Source: Burkholderia sp. NRF60-BP8 (GTDB taxonomy: Bacteria; Pseudomonadota; Gammaproteobacteria; Burkholderiales; Burkholderiaceae). Taken from it: a stretch of DNA of 64,000 nt. The stretch lies in the NCBI RefSeq assembly GCF_001522585.2, contig NZ_CP013374.1, positions 248,001 through 312,000 of the forward strand, written 5' to 3'. Position numbers and translations under genes: made by a program. The notes beneath the pieces are model-generated. The model made no database searches. It was given only the letters and a program-made list of their open reading frames with translations, and was not told the DNA's origin. This document shows positions 44,070 to 53,552 of the stretch, piece by piece (the first letter of the stretch is position 1; each line of letters starts with the position of its first letter).

Positions 44070-45236
44070 ATGCGCCACCACCGTCCTGTGCGTCTGCAGC
44101 ACATTGCCGGCATCGGCGTCGATCGTATGGGTTCGATCGCCGATCGTGCCGACGTCGACCTCTTGCGACTCGAAAATCTCGATACCGACATCCCACCCAC
44201 TTCGGAAGCGCTCGCCTTCACCCGAGACGCAATCCAGCGAGACTCGGCCAATTCATATTTGCCCTTCGTCGGTCAGGATCGGCTACGCGCAAGCGCTGCC
44301 GCTCACGTATCGGCGCTTTCGGGGCAACGCTTCACGGCCGACCAGGTGGTGGTGTCGGCCGGCGGACTCTCCGGCATTCTGAATACGCTGCTCGCCACCG
44401 TCGAGACCGGCGACGAAGTCATCGTCACCGACCCGACGTACGCGGGTCTGCTGAACCGCGTCCGCCTTGCAGGCGGTGTGCCCCGGCAAGTCCCGTTCGC
44501 CTTCACGCCGGGCGGCGAATGGAAGCTGGACCGGGCCGCGCTGCGGGCAGCGATCGGTCCGAAAACGCGGGCCATGCTGCTGATGTCTCCGTCGATGCCG
44601 TCGGGGGGCGTCTTCGATGCGTCCGACTGGCAACTGATCGCGAGCCTATGTGTGCAGAACGATCTGCTGCTGATCCTCGATAGCGCGATGGAACGGCTGC
44701 TCTTCGATGGACGCACGGTCATCCATCCCGCCGGCCTGCCCGGCATGGCCGAGCGTACGGTCACGGTCGGCGCCGCGTCGAAAGAGCTGCGCATGATTGG
44801 CTGGCGGGTCGGCTGGATCGTCGCGCCGGAATGGCTGATTCCCGATCTGGTGGCCGTGTCGCTCGCCAATGTCGTGGTGCCGGTCGGCATCGCTCAGGAG
44901 GCCGCGGCGGTTGCGCTCGAGCATTCCGCATCCGATCTGCCTGGCTACGTGAGCGAGCTCGAGAGGCGGCGGGATACCGTCGCCGCCGAACTGTCGGGAC
45001 TCCCGTTCGGCATGCCGGCGGGCGGCTGGTCGATGCTGCTGCGCGTGTCCGATTTCGGTCTGACCGGATCGCAGATGTCGGAGCGATTGCTACGCCACGG
45101 CGTATGTGCAACGGCTATGACCGGATGGGGCGTCGCACACGGCGCGCAGTACGTGCGTTTCGTGTTCTCGAACGAACCGGTCGAGCGGTTACGCACGCTC
45201 GGGAGCAAGGTGCGCTTCGCACTGGAGGACGCATGA
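44070..45236 (+). CDS. Class I/II PLP-dependent aminotransferase
   Basis: 388-residue fold-type I aminotransferase. The PLP lysine is K238 in GAASKELRMIGWRVGWIVAP; VVVSAGGLSGILNTLLAT and DPTYAGLLNRVRLAGG are the cofactor and substrate-site blocks. The start ATG follows GGAGGCTCG. Substrate unknown; the FCD regulator suggests a small organic or amino acid. It has no close enzymatic neighbours, so the pair is a self-contained unit. Confidence 0.92.
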   Translation: MRHHRPVRLQHIAGIGVDRMGSIADRADVDLLRLENLDTDIPPTSEALAFTRDAIQRDSANSYLPFVGQDRLRASAAAHVSALSGQRFTADQVVVSAGGLSGILNTLLATVETGDEVIVTDPTYAGLLNRVRLAGGVPRQVPFAFTPGGEWKLDRAALRAAIGPKTRAMLLMSPSMPSGGVFDASDWQLIASLCVQNDLLLILDSAMERLLFDGRTVIHPAGLPGMAERTVTVGAASKELRMIGWRVGWIVAPEWLIPDLVAVSLANVVVPVGIAQEAAAVALEHSASDLPGYVSELERRRDTVAAELSGLPFGMPAGGWSMLLRVSDFGLTGSQMSERLLRHGVCATAMTGWGVAHGAQYVRFVFSNEPVERLRTLGSKVRFALEDA

Positions 45237-45359
45237 CGCCCGCCCACGAGAAAGCGGCGTAGCGCGCCGGGCGTCCCTGGCTGGAGGTAGCCGGAATTCC
45301 GCGTGCGACGATCGAGCGAACTCACACGTGATCAATCCACGTGGCGTGATGCCTCCGGC

Positions 45360-45388
45360 GCCGGGCCGGAGCGATGTCCCGGCCCGGC
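45360..45388. terminator. Ten-base-pair hairpin in a convergent gap
   Basis: GCCGGGCCGG (45360-45369) pairs perfectly with CCGGCCCGGC (45379-45388) around a nine-base loop, between the convergent aminotransferase and MFS genes. It could stop both; no T tract. Confidence 0.5.
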
Positions 45389-45409
45389 ATGTCATGTCGG
45401 GCGAACGCC

Positions 45410-46756
45410 CTACCGCCCCGCCGGCGGCCGCAGAATATCGCGCGGAATCGACGCGATCAGCACGCAACTGATCAGCAGACAAGCGCCCAGCGCATAGGTC
45501 CCGTTGTTGATGTCGCCGGTCATCTGCTTGGCGACGCCGGTGATCATCGAGCCCGTGAAGCCGGACAGGTTGCCCACCGAGTTGATCAGCGCGATGCCGG
45601 CGGCCGCGGCCGTGCCGGACAGGATCTGCCCCGGGAAGGTCCAGTAGATCGGCATCAGCGCGAGAATGCCGCACGTGGCGATGGTCAGGAATACGATCGA
45701 CAGCGCGACGTTCCGCGCAAACGCCGCGCTCAGGATCAGGAATACGCCGCCGATCAGCGCGGGAATCGCCGCATGCAGGCGGCGTTCGCCGGTCTTGCGC
45801 GAGTGCGACGCGTTCCACACCATCGCAAAGATCGCCGTCAGGTACGGAATGGCCGTCAGCACGCCGATGTGCAGCGGACTGTGCACGCCCGACGCGCGGA
45901 TGATCGACGGCAGCCAGAAGGCCAGCCCGTAGAAACCGGTATTGAACGTCAGCAGGATGAAGGTGAGCAGCCACACGCGCGGGCTGCGCAGCGCGGCGCC
46001 GATGCTGTGCGACTTGTGCGCGGCCTCGGATTCGAGGTTGCGCGACAGTACCGCCTTCTCGTCGGCGGACAGCCACTTCGCCGACTGCGGGCCGTCGCCG
46101 AGGCAGGCCAGCACGACGAACGCCACCACGATCGACGGCAGCCCTTCGAGCAGCAGCATCCATTGCCAGCCGCTCATGCCCGACAGGCCGTGCGTCTGCT
46201 CCATCAGCCAGCCGGACACCACGCTGCCTAGCGTCAGGCTCAGCGGGATCGCGACCAGGAAGCCCGACATCGCCACGCTCTGGCGGCGCGCCGGGAACCA
46301 GTAGTTCATATAAAGGATGACGCCCGGGAAAAAACCCGCTTCGCACAGCCCCAGCAGGAAGCGCAGCGTGTAGAACATCGTGGTCGTCTGCACGTGGAAG
46401 AACTGCGCGAGCGGCACGATGAACGCCATCGACGACGACACGATGCCCCACGTAATCATGATTCGCGCGATCCAGAAGCGTGCGCCGTAGCGGTGCAGCA
46501 GCAGGTTGCTGGGCATCTCGAACAGGAAATAGCCCCAGAAGAAGATGCTGGCGCCGAGCGCATAGACGCCGTCGCTCAGGTTCAGGTCGTCCAGCATCTG
46601 CAGCTTCGCGAAGCCCACGTTGACGCGGTCCAGGTAAGCCACGACGTAGCAGAGCAGGAGCAACGGCAGGATGCGCCGCATGACCTTGCGGTAAAGGGCG
46701 TCTTCGGACGAGTCGGCCGCGGCCGGTGCGGCAGCGGCCTGCGTAATGGATGGCAT
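45410..46756 (-). CDS. MFS transporter, ACS type, of the sugar-acid locus
   Basis: 448-residue proton symporter. CYVVAYLDRVNVGFAKLQML, GYFLFEMPSNLLLHRYGARF and YMNYWFPARRQSVAMSGFLV are ACS-family blocks; about twelve helices. The start ATG at 46756 is preceded by CAGGAGACAGACCG. It is divergent from the LacI gene with two LacI-type operators between them, so it is the likely importer of the aldonic acid used by the XylD/XylX pair. Confidence 0.9.
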   Translation of the reverse strand: MPSITQAAAAPAAADSSEDALYRKVMRRILPLLLLCYVVAYLDRVNVGFAKLQMLDDLNLSDGVYALGASIFFWGYFLFEMPSNLLLHRYGARFWIARIMITWGIVSSSMAFIVPLAQFFHVQTTTMFYTLRFLLGLCEAGFFPGVILYMNYWFPARRQSVAMSGFLVAIPLSLTLGSVVSGWLMEQTHGLSGMSGWQWMLLLEGLPSIVVAFVVLACLGDGPQSAKWLSADEKAVLSRNLESEAAHKSHSIGAALRSPRVWLLTFILLTFNTGFYGLAFWLPSIIRASGVHSPLHIGVLTAIPYLTAIFAMVWNASHSRKTGERRLHAAIPALIGGVFLILSAAFARNVALSIVFLTIATCGILALMPIYWTFPGQILSGTAAAAGIALINSVGNLSGFTGSMITGVAKQMTGDINNGTYALGACLLISCVLIASIPRDILRPPAGR

Positions 46757-46814
46757 CGGTCTGTCTCCTGTTCGTGTAGGTCTTCTTCGTACCGGCGAGT
46801 GCGCTTGACGCATC

Positions 46815-46832
46815 GATGTTACCGATAACATC
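46815..46832. promoter_or_regulatory. LacI-type operator 1 (MFS promoter)
   Basis: GATGTTACCGATAACATC is an 18-base near-perfect palindrome with one mismatch. It lies 59 bases upstream of the MFS start. Confidence 0.8.
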
Positions 46833-46876
46833 CGGTGGCAAAAAAAAGCCGACGAGGCGACGGGAGCGATCGGCAA

Positions 46877-46894
46877 GTTGATACCGGTAACAAA
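46877..46894. promoter_or_regulatory. LacI-type operator 2 (between MFS and lacI)
   Basis: GTTGATACCGGTAACAAA shares the TACCGGTAACA core with operators 1 and 3. Its centre is 62 bases from that of operator 1, about six helical turns, allowing cooperative binding or a small loop. Confidence 0.75.
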
Positions 46895-47053
46895 ACTGAA
46901 GGTAGCACGCTGCGATACGCGCGTACAAGTGCCGCCGAACGCGTGGTTTCCCTAGTACGGACCTCACCGCGACGAGCACGCCGCGGCCGGCCTGCACGGT
47001 ACGCCGCCCCGGTATGATGTAGCCTTTCCGGCTTTCTCCCGATCGCGATTCCG

Positions 47054-48091
47054 ATGCCCAGTCCCACCGCCGTCCGGCCCGCCGGGCCGCCCCGCATGTC
47101 CGACGTAGCGCGCCTCGCCGGCGTATCGAAGATGACGGTGTCGCGCGTGCTCGCCGGTCACAGCGTGGCCGCCGAGACGCGTGCACGGGTCTGCGAGGCC
47201 ATCGAGCAGCTCGGCTACGTGGCGGATGCCGCCGCCGGTGCGCTGTCGTCGGGGCGATCGGAATTCGTCGCGGTGCTGGTGCCGTCGCTGTCGAGTTCCA
47301 ACTTCTCGGACACCGTGCGCGGCCTGACCGATGCGCTCGAACCGCATGGCCTCCAGTTGCTGCTCGGCGACACCGACTACGACCTGGAACGCGAAGAACG
47401 GCTCGTCCGGTCGATGCTGCGACACCAGCCGCGCTGCATCGCGCTGACGGGGTCGCAGCACACCGATGCGACACGCAAGGTATTGGAGCGCTCGGCGATT
47501 CCGGTGGTCGAGATGTGGGACCTGCCCACGCGCCCGATCGACACCGCCGTCGGCTTCTCGAACGTGCGCGCCGCCCGCGCGATGGTGCGCCACCTGGCCG
47601 AGCGCGGCTATCGACGCATCGGCTTTCTGGTCGGCGCGAGCGAACTGGATCGCCGCGGCCTCGACCGGCTCAAGGGCTACCAGGCGGAGATCAAGGCGCT
47701 GGGCTTGGGCGAACCGCGCGTCGTGCGGCTCGGCGAATCGCCGATCACGATGAGCCACGGCGGCCCCGCAATGGCAGCGCTGCTGGCGCAATGGCCGGAT
47801 ACCGACGCGGTGATGTGCGTGAGCGACATGTCGGCATTCGGCGCGATCATGGAGTGCCACCGGCGCGGGCTCGCCGTGCCGGCCGACATCGCCATCGCCG
47901 GCTTCGGAAACTTCGAAGTCTCGACATGCTGCCACCCGACGATCACGACCGTATCGGTCGATGCGTACGGCATCGGGCTGCGCACCGGCGAAGCGTTGCT
48001 GGCGGCGCTCCAGGCGCGTGACGGCGGCGAGCGGACCGACGCAAAAAGCATCCGTATCGACTACACGATCATCCCGCGGGAAAGCGCCTGA
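47054..48091 (+). CDS. LacI-family repressor of the sugar-acid locus
   Basis: 345-residue LacI/GalR regulator: HTH MSDVARLAGVSKMTVSRVLA starts near residue 15, followed by the hinge helix and a periplasmic-binding-like sensor (FVAVLVPSLSSSNFSDTVRG; LVGASELDRRGLDRLKGY). The start ATG at 47054 leaves a short proline-rich N-terminus. Its sites are GTTACCGGTAAC-like at 46815, 46877 and 48221, covering its own, the MFS and the dehydratase promoters. Confidence 0.94.
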   Translation: MPSPTAVRPAGPPRMSDVARLAGVSKMTVSRVLAGHSVAAETRARVCEAIEQLGYVADAAAGALSSGRSEFVAVLVPSLSSSNFSDTVRGLTDALEPHGLQLLLGDTDYDLEREERLVRSMLRHQPRCIALTGSQHTDATRKVLERSAIPVVEMWDLPTRPIDTAVGFSNVRAARAMVRHLAERGYRRIGFLVGASELDRRGLDRLKGYQAEIKALGLGEPRVVRLGESPITMSHGGPAMAALLAQWPDTDAVMCVSDMSAFGAIMECHRRGLAVPADIAIAGFGNFEVSTCCHPTITTVSVDAYGIGLRTGEALLAALQARDGGERTDAKSIRIDYTIIPRESA

Positions 48092-48220
48092 CGAGCCGAC
48101 GGCCGCGCGCATCCCGACACGCGACGCGCGCGGCTTCGTACCGGCCCCCTGCCCCACCCCATCGCCACGCGCGCACGAAATCCCTTCCGCTACGCAAAAA
48201 ACCCGTGCTAACATCCAGGC

Positions 48221-48238
48221 GATGTTACCGGTATCATT
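48221..48238 (+). promoter_or_regulatory. LacI-type operator 3 (dehydratase promoter)
   Basis: GATGTTACCGGTATCATT matches operators 1 and 2. An extra inverted half-site, TAACATC at 48209-48215, lies five bases upstream. It is 44-61 bases before the dehydratase start, so it would block its promoter. Confidence 0.78.
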
Positions 48239-48281
48239 CGGCACGCAAAATGAGAAAGGCCCCCTCAGGAGACAGCCTGCC

Positions 48282-50063
48282 ATGTCACACACCCCTCGCC
48301 GTCTGCGCAGCCAGGAATGGTTCGACGATCCCGCGCACGCCGACATGACCGCGCTCTATGTCGAGCGCTTCATGAACTACGGATTGACGCGCGAGGAGCT
48401 GCAGTCGGGCCGCCCTGTGATCGGCATCGCGCAGACGGGCAGCGATCTCGCGCCGTGCAACCGCCACCACATCGAGCTGGCCGAGCGCACCAAGGCCGGC
48501 ATTCGCGATGCGGGCGGCATTCCGATGGAGTTCCCCGTGCATCCGCTGGCCGAGCAGAGCCGCCGGCCCACGGCCGCGCTCGATCGCAATCTCGCCTACC
48601 TCGGGCTGGTGGAAGTGCTGCACGGTTTTCCGCTGGACGGCGTGGTGCTGACGACCGGCTGCGACAAGACCACGCCGGCCTGCCTGATGGCGGCCGCGAC
48701 CGTCGACATGCCCGCGATCGTGCTGTCGGGCGGCCCGATGCTCGACGGCTGGCACGAGGGCAAGCGGGTCGGCTCCGGCACGGTGATCTGGCATGCGCGC
48801 AACCTGCTCGCCGCGGGCGAGATCGACTACGAAGGCTTCATGCAGCTGACCACGGCTTCGTCGCCGTCGATCGGCCACTGCAATACCATGGGCACCGCGC
48901 TGTCGATGAACAGCCTGGCCGAGGCGCTGGGCATGTCGCTGCCCGGTTGCGCGAGCATTCCCGCCGCCTATCGCGAGCGCGGCCAGATGGCTTACGCCAC
49001 CGGCAAGCGCGCGGTCGAACTCGTTCGCGAAGACCTGCGCCCGTCGGCGATCATGACGCGCGCGGCGTTCGAGAATGCGATCGTCGTCGCGTCGGCGCTC
49101 GGCGCCTCGACCAACTGTCCGCCGCATCTGATCGCCATCGCACGCCACATGGGCGTCGAGCTGAGCCTGGACGACTGGCAGCGTTTCGGTGAAGCCGTGC
49201 CGCTGCTCGTGAACTGCATGCCGGCCGGCGAATACCTCGGGGAGAGCTTCCACCGCGCCGGCGGCGTGCCGGCCGTGCTGCGGCAGCTCGATGCGGCCGG
49301 CCTGCTGCGGCGCGACTGCCTGACCGTATCGGGCCGCGCGATCGGCGAGATCGCCGACGCCGCGCAGGATGCCGACCGCGACGTGATCCGTACGCCCGAC
49401 GCGCCGCTCAAGCATGGCGCCGGCTTCATGGTGCTGTCGGGCAACTTCTTCGACAGCGCGATCATGAAGATGTCGGTGGTGGGCGACGCGTTCCGCCGGA
49501 CCTACCTTGCCGAACCGGGCGCGGAGAATACGTTCGAGGCGCGCGCGATCGTGTTCGACGGCCCCGAGGACTACCACGCGCGCATCGACGATCCCGCGCT
49601 GAACATCGACGAGCGCTGCATCCTCGTGATCCGCGGCTGCGGCACGGTCGGCTACCCGGGCAGTTCGGAAGTCGTGAACATGGCGCCGCCCGCCGAGCTG
49701 GTGAAGCGCGGCGTCACGTCGTTGCCGTGCATGGGCGACGGACGCCAGAGCGGCACGTCGGCCAGCCCGTCGATCCTGAACATGTCGCCGGAAGCCGCGG
49801 TGGGCGGCGGCCTCGCGCTGCTGCGCACGAACGACCGCGTGCGCGTGGACCTGAATCGCCGCAGCGTCGACGTGCTCGTCGACGAGGACGAACTCGCGCG
49901 CCGTCGCGAGACCGCCAGCTTCACCGTGCCGCAGGCGCAAACGCCGTGGCAGGAACTCTATCGCCGGTTCGTCGGCCAGTTGTCCACCGGCGGCTGCCTC
50001 GAACCGGCCACGCTGTACCTGAAGGTCATCGAGCAGCGCGGCAACCCGCGCCATTCGCACTGA
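48282..50063 (+). CDS. xylD: Aldonic acid dehydratase, XylD-like (IlvD/Edd family)
   Basis: 593-residue Fe-S dehydratase that makes 2-keto-3-deoxy acids from aldonates. The start FRS-type block RRLRSQEWFDDPAHADMTAL, GIAQTGSDLAPCNRHHIELA and TTGCDKTTPACLMAAATVD (cluster cysteine) match D-xylonate dehydratase of the Weimberg pathway closely; IGHCNTMGTALSMNSLAEAL holds another cluster cysteine. L-arabonate dehydratases are related, so that substrate is possible. The ATG follows TCAGGAGACAGC. It is followed 32 bases later by the XylX-like gene and lies under LacI operator 3. Confidence 0.88.
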   Translation: MSHTPRRLRSQEWFDDPAHADMTALYVERFMNYGLTREELQSGRPVIGIAQTGSDLAPCNRHHIELAERTKAGIRDAGGIPMEFPVHPLAEQSRRPTAALDRNLAYLGLVEVLHGFPLDGVVLTTGCDKTTPACLMAAATVDMPAIVLSGGPMLDGWHEGKRVGSGTVIWHARNLLAAGEIDYEGFMQLTTASSPSIGHCNTMGTALSMNSLAEALGMSLPGCASIPAAYRERGQMAYATGKRAVELVREDLRPSAIMTRAAFENAIVVASALGASTNCPPHLIAIARHMGVELSLDDWQRFGEAVPLLVNCMPAGEYLGESFHRAGGVPAVLRQLDAAGLLRRDCLTVSGRAIGEIADAAQDADRDVIRTPDAPLKHGAGFMVLSGNFFDSAIMKMSVVGDAFRRTYLAEPGAENTFEARAIVFDGPEDYHARIDDPALNIDERCILVIRGCGTVGYPGSSEVVNMAPPAELVKRGVTSLPCMGDGRQSGTSASPSILNMSPEAAVGGGLALLRTNDRVRVDLNRRSVDVLVDEDELARRRETASFTVPQAQTPWQELYRRFVGQLSTGGCLEPATLYLKVIEQRGNPRHSH

Positions 50064-50095
50064 CTCCACCGCCCCCGACTCTTGCCGAGCTGACC

Positions 50096-51274
50096 ATGCG
50101 TACTCCTACCGTTTCCGACTGCCTGCCGCACGACCTCGCCCACGCGCTGCTGATCGGCCGCGTCTGGCGGCACGACACCGCCCACGCGGGCCCGAGCGTC
50201 GTCGCCGTGCGCGGCGGCGAAGTGTTCGACATCACGCGCACCGTGCCGACCACCGCGGACCTGTTCGACCGCCGCGATGCGCTCGCCATCGCACGCACCG
50301 CGTCCGGCGAATCGCTCGGCCGCGTCGAGCCGCTGTTGCAGGCGGCGCTGGACGGCACACCCGGCGCCACGCACCTGCTCGCGCCGTGCGACGTGCAGGC
50401 CATCAAGGCGTGCGGCGTCACCTTTGCGGTCAGCCTGATCGAGCGCGTGATCGAGGAACAGGCCGGCGGCGATCCGGCCAAAGCGGCCGAGGTACGCGAC
50501 ACCATCGCCTCGACCATCGGCACCGATCTGTCGAAGATCGTGCCGGGCTCGGAAGCCGCGCTGCGCCTGAAGGCGGAACTCGAGCGCCGCGGCGCGTGGT
50601 CGCAATACATGGAAGTGGGCATCGGCCCGGATGCCGAGGTGTTCTCCAAGTCGCAGCCGATGTCCGCGGTCGGCTTCGGCGCGGACGTGGGGCTGCTGCC
50701 CGTGTCGGTGTGGAACAACCCGGAGCCGGAAATCGTGCTGGCGGTCGCCAGCGACGGCCGGCCGGTGGGCGCGACGCTCGGCAACGACGTGAACCTGCGC
50801 GACGTCGAAGGCCGTTCGGCGCTGCTGCTCGGCAAATGCAAGGACAACAACGGCTCGTGCGCGATCGGCCCGTTCGTGCGGCTGTTCGACGACGGCTTCA
50901 CGCTGGACAGCGTGCGGGAATGCAGCGTGTCGCTGCGCGTCGAAGGCGCGGACGACGGCTTCGTCCTCGACGGCATCAGCCACATGCGCGAAATCAGCCG
51001 CGACCCGGCGGACCTCGTCGCGCAGACCTGCGGCGCGCATCACCAGTATCCGGACGGCTTCATGCTGTTCCTCGGCACGATGTTCTCGCCGATCCAGGAT
51101 CGCGACGCGCCGGGCGGCGGATTCACGCATCACCTCGGCGATCGCGTCACCATCTCCACGCCCGCGCTCGGCGCACTCGTCAACACCGTGCGGCTTTGCA
51201 CGGAGATCGCGCCGTGGACCTTCGGCGTGCGCGCGCTGTATGCGAATCTGGCCGCGCGCGGGCTGCTTGCCTGA
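50096..51274 (+). CDS. xylX: 2-keto-3-deoxy-aldonate dehydratase, XylX-like (FAH superfamily)
   Basis: 392 residues with a C-terminal fumarylacetoacetate-hydrolase fold; the Glu pair for divalent metal is seen in NNPEPEIVLAVASDGRPVG, then GNDVNLRDVEGRSALLLGKC. Length and position after xylD match XylX, which dehydrates 2-keto-3-deoxy-xylonate to 2-oxoglutarate semialdehyde. The final oxidation to 2-oxoglutarate needs a dehydrogenase not encoded next to it. Start ATG at 50096 follows GCCGAGCTGACC; no ideal ribosome site, so coupling to xylD is likely. Confidence 0.82.
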   Translation: MRTPTVSDCLPHDLAHALLIGRVWRHDTAHAGPSVVAVRGGEVFDITRTVPTTADLFDRRDALAIARTASGESLGRVEPLLQAALDGTPGATHLLAPCDVQAIKACGVTFAVSLIERVIEEQAGGDPAKAAEVRDTIASTIGTDLSKIVPGSEAALRLKAELERRGAWSQYMEVGIGPDAEVFSKSQPMSAVGFGADVGLLPVSVWNNPEPEIVLAVASDGRPVGATLGNDVNLRDVEGRSALLLGKCKDNNGSCAIGPFVRLFDDGFTLDSVRECSVSLRVEGADDGFVLDGISHMREISRDPADLVAQTCGAHHQYPDGFMLFLGTMFSPIQDRDAPGGGFTHHLGDRVTISTPALGALVNTVRLCTEIAPWTFGVRALYANLAARGLLA

Positions 51275-51482
51275 ATGGAACGACAGCGATACCGGCCTGC
51301 CTGCGCGCAATCGAGCGTAGCCAGTCACGGCGTGAGCGACGCATCCGCCGATCGGCGCAGGATACGGGCGCGATCCCGCCCGTCGCCGGCGGGCATGCCG
51401 GCCGGACCGGCCGCACGGCGCCGCCATGTGCCTGCGGTGCGGCGCACGAAGCAGGCGCTCGCCGGCCCCGTCAACCGGACCG
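51275..51482. other. Convergent intergenic region
   Basis: 208 bases between the convergent xylX-like and chemoreceptor genes. GC-rich with several short GGCCGG palindromes (for instance CGGCCGG-A-CCGGCCG); no gene and no clear T-rich terminator. Confidence 0.4.
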
Positions 51483-53300
51483 TCACGCCGGCACGGTGCG
51501 CTCCGCGAGCTTGAACTCGTCGACCGTCTGCGCGAGCCGGGCCGCCTGCTCGCGCAGCGACGTCGCGGCAGCCGCCGATTGCTCGACGAGCGCTGCGTTC
51601 TGCTGCGTCGTATCGTCGAGCTGCGACACCGCCTGATTCACCTGCTCGAGCCCCGTGCTCTGCTCCTTCGCGGCGACGCTGATTTCGGCGATCACGCTCG
51701 TGATGTTGCGCACGCCGTCGACGATTTCGTCCATCGTCGCGCCGGCCGTCTGGACGAGCCCGGAGCCGCCCTCGATCTTCTCGACCGACGCGTGGATCAG
51801 TTGCTTGATTTCCCGCGCGGCCTGCGCGCTGCGCTGCGCGAGCGCACGCACCTCGCCGGCGACGACCGCGAAGCCGCGGCCATGCTCGTTCGCACGTGCC
51901 GCCTCGACGGCGGCGTTCAACGCGAGAATGTTGGTCTGGAACGCGATGCCGTCGATCACGCCGACGATGTTGGCGATCTCTCCCGACGCCTGCGTGATGT
52001 CGTTCATCGTCGAGACGACCTCGCGCACGACCGTGCCGCCGCGCAGCGCGACATCCGACGCCGATTCCGCCAGACGGTTCACCTGGCTCGCCGCATCGGC
52101 CGAATTGCGGGCCGTGCCCGCGATCTCCTCGAGCGCGGCGGCCGTTTCCTGCAAGCTCGACGCCGCGTGTTCGGTGCGGGCCGACAGATCCTGGTTGCCC
52201 TGGGCGATCTCGGCGCTTGCGAGGTTGACGGACGTGCTGAACTCGCGGATCTGCAGCAGAATCGCACTGATCTTCTCGGCGAAGGCGTTGAACGCTCGCG
52301 CGATCTGCGCGGCCTCGTCGGCGCCGTCGGCGGGCAGGCGCTTCGTCAGGTCGCCGCTGCCGCTCGATACGTCCGTGAGCGCATCGCGCACCATCAGGAT
52401 GCGCTTGAAGGCTGCGTTCGTCATCGCGCCGACGAGCGCGGCCGCGACGACGGCGACGATCACGATCGCCAGCAGCGTCGTCGTCGCGACGGCCCGCATG
52501 CCGGCCGTCACATCGCCCTTGTCGAGCGCGAGCACCAGCGACCAGTCGGTGCCGACGATCGGTTGCGCGCGCATCAGCTTGGCGGCGCCGTCGATGTCGA
52601 CCGCGACGGGCGCGGACGCCGTCTGCAGTGCGCCGAGGCGATCGGCATCGAGTTCCGGCGAGAGACCGGTGGCCGGCTTCATGATCAGGTCGGTCTTGGC
52701 CGACGCGATCACGCGCCCGCTCTTGTCGACCAGAAACGCGAAGCTCGCCGGGGTCGGGTGAACGGAAGTCACGATCGAGCTCACGTTCTCCATGAACAGG
52801 CTGGCTGCCAGCACGCCCTTCACCGCGCCGTCGCGCACCACGGGCACCGCGAACGCCACGGCCGGCTTGCCGCTCGTCGCATCGCGGTAGAGCGCCGTCA
52901 CGACCAGACGGCCCGCGCCGACGGCCTGCTTGTACCAGGGCCGCGCGGTCGGATCGTAGCCGGGTGCGAGCGGCACGTTCGAGAACGCCGTCTTGTCCGG
53001 CAGGCCGAGCGTCAGCACCGCGAAGCCGCCCGACTTGCCGAGCAGCTTCAACGCCGGCACCGGATCGCCCTCGCCGATCGCGATCGTGTCCGCGAGCGCC
53101 TGGGTTTCGCGCGCCCGGCTCGCCACCCATTCGTCGATCGCGAGCGCGTGGCCGGCGAGGATCGACTGGTGATTCTGGTCGATGGCCTCGTCGTTGTGGG
53201 TCTTGACGACGTAATAGACGAGCCCCCCGGTTACGGCCAGCGCCGTCACGACGATGGCGACACACGTCGCCAGTATCCGGGCGCGAATTGATGACAGCAT
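51483..53300 (-). CDS. Methyl-accepting chemotaxis protein with dCache sensor
   Basis: 605-residue transmembrane chemoreceptor. A membrane helix near residues 11-30 is followed by a large periplasmic dCache-like sensor ([19 protein letters not shown] is its characteristic ligand loop), a second helix ([19 protein letters not shown]), a HAMP domain and the conserved signalling tip [20 protein letters not shown]. There is no CheR/CheB pentapeptide at the C-terminus. Start ATG at 53300 gives a normal length. Such sensors usually bind amino acids or other small amines/acids. Divergent from the second receptor. Confidence 0.95.
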   Translation of the reverse strand: MLSSIRARILATCVAIVVTALAVTGGLVYYVVKTHNDEAIDQNHQSILAGHALAIDEWVASRARETQALADTIAIGEGDPVPALKLLGKSGGFAVLTLGLPDKTAFSNVPLAPGYDPTARPWYKQAVGAGRLVVTALYRDATSGKPAVAFAVPVVRDGAVKGVLAASLFMENVSSIVTSVHPTPASFAFLVDKSGRVIASAKTDLIMKPATGLSPELDADRLGALQTASAPVAVDIDGAAKLMRAQPIVGTDWSLVLALDKGDVTAGMRAVATTTLLAIVIVAVVAAALVGAMTNAAFKRILMVRDALTDVSSGSGDLTKRLPADGADEAAQIARAFNAFAEKISAILLQIREFSTSVNLASAEIAQGNQDLSARTEHAASSLQETAAALEEIAGTARNSADAASQVNRLAESASDVALRGGTVVREVVSTMNDITQASGEIANIVGVIDGIAFQTNILALNAAVEAARANEHGRGFAVVAGEVRALAQRSAQAAREIKQLIHASVEKIEGGSGLVQTAGATMDEIVDGVRNITSVIAEISVAAKEQSTGLEQVNQAVSQLDDTTQQNAALVEQSAAAATSLREQAARLAQTVDEFKLAERTVPA

Positions 53301-53486
53301 GATGACTTGGGTCTCCGTTACCGCGTAATTGAACTGGATCGGTGAACAGGCCGATCCTGATCCATTTAACGGCACCGGGGACGGGAAGTTGAGCGCTGTC
53401 GGAACGCCGGCGTGATGCGGGCGGCGCACGGGCCGAATTTTTTCGATGGCCGGTCACGCGCAAACGATTGCCGCGGACGGCGGTCC

Positions 53487-53513
53487 TAAATTGTTCATTC
53501 ACCATTCCGATAA
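53487..53513 (+). promoter_or_regulatory. Sigma-28 (FliA) flagellar promoter
   Basis: TAAATTGT (53487-53494), an 11-base spacer, then TCCGATAA (53506-53513). This matches TAAAGTTT-N11-GCCGATAA at six of eight and seven of eight positions with exact spacing. It lies 40 bases before the chemoreceptor start codon. Confidence 0.82.
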
Positions 53514-53552
53514 TAAGGAAAGCTATTTGATACTCACAACTGGAATTTCCCC

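Noticed and set aside
53301..53400. A second FliA promoter for the divergent dCache receptor
   Set aside because: No sequence near TTATCGGC-N11-AAACTTTA could be found upstream of 53300.
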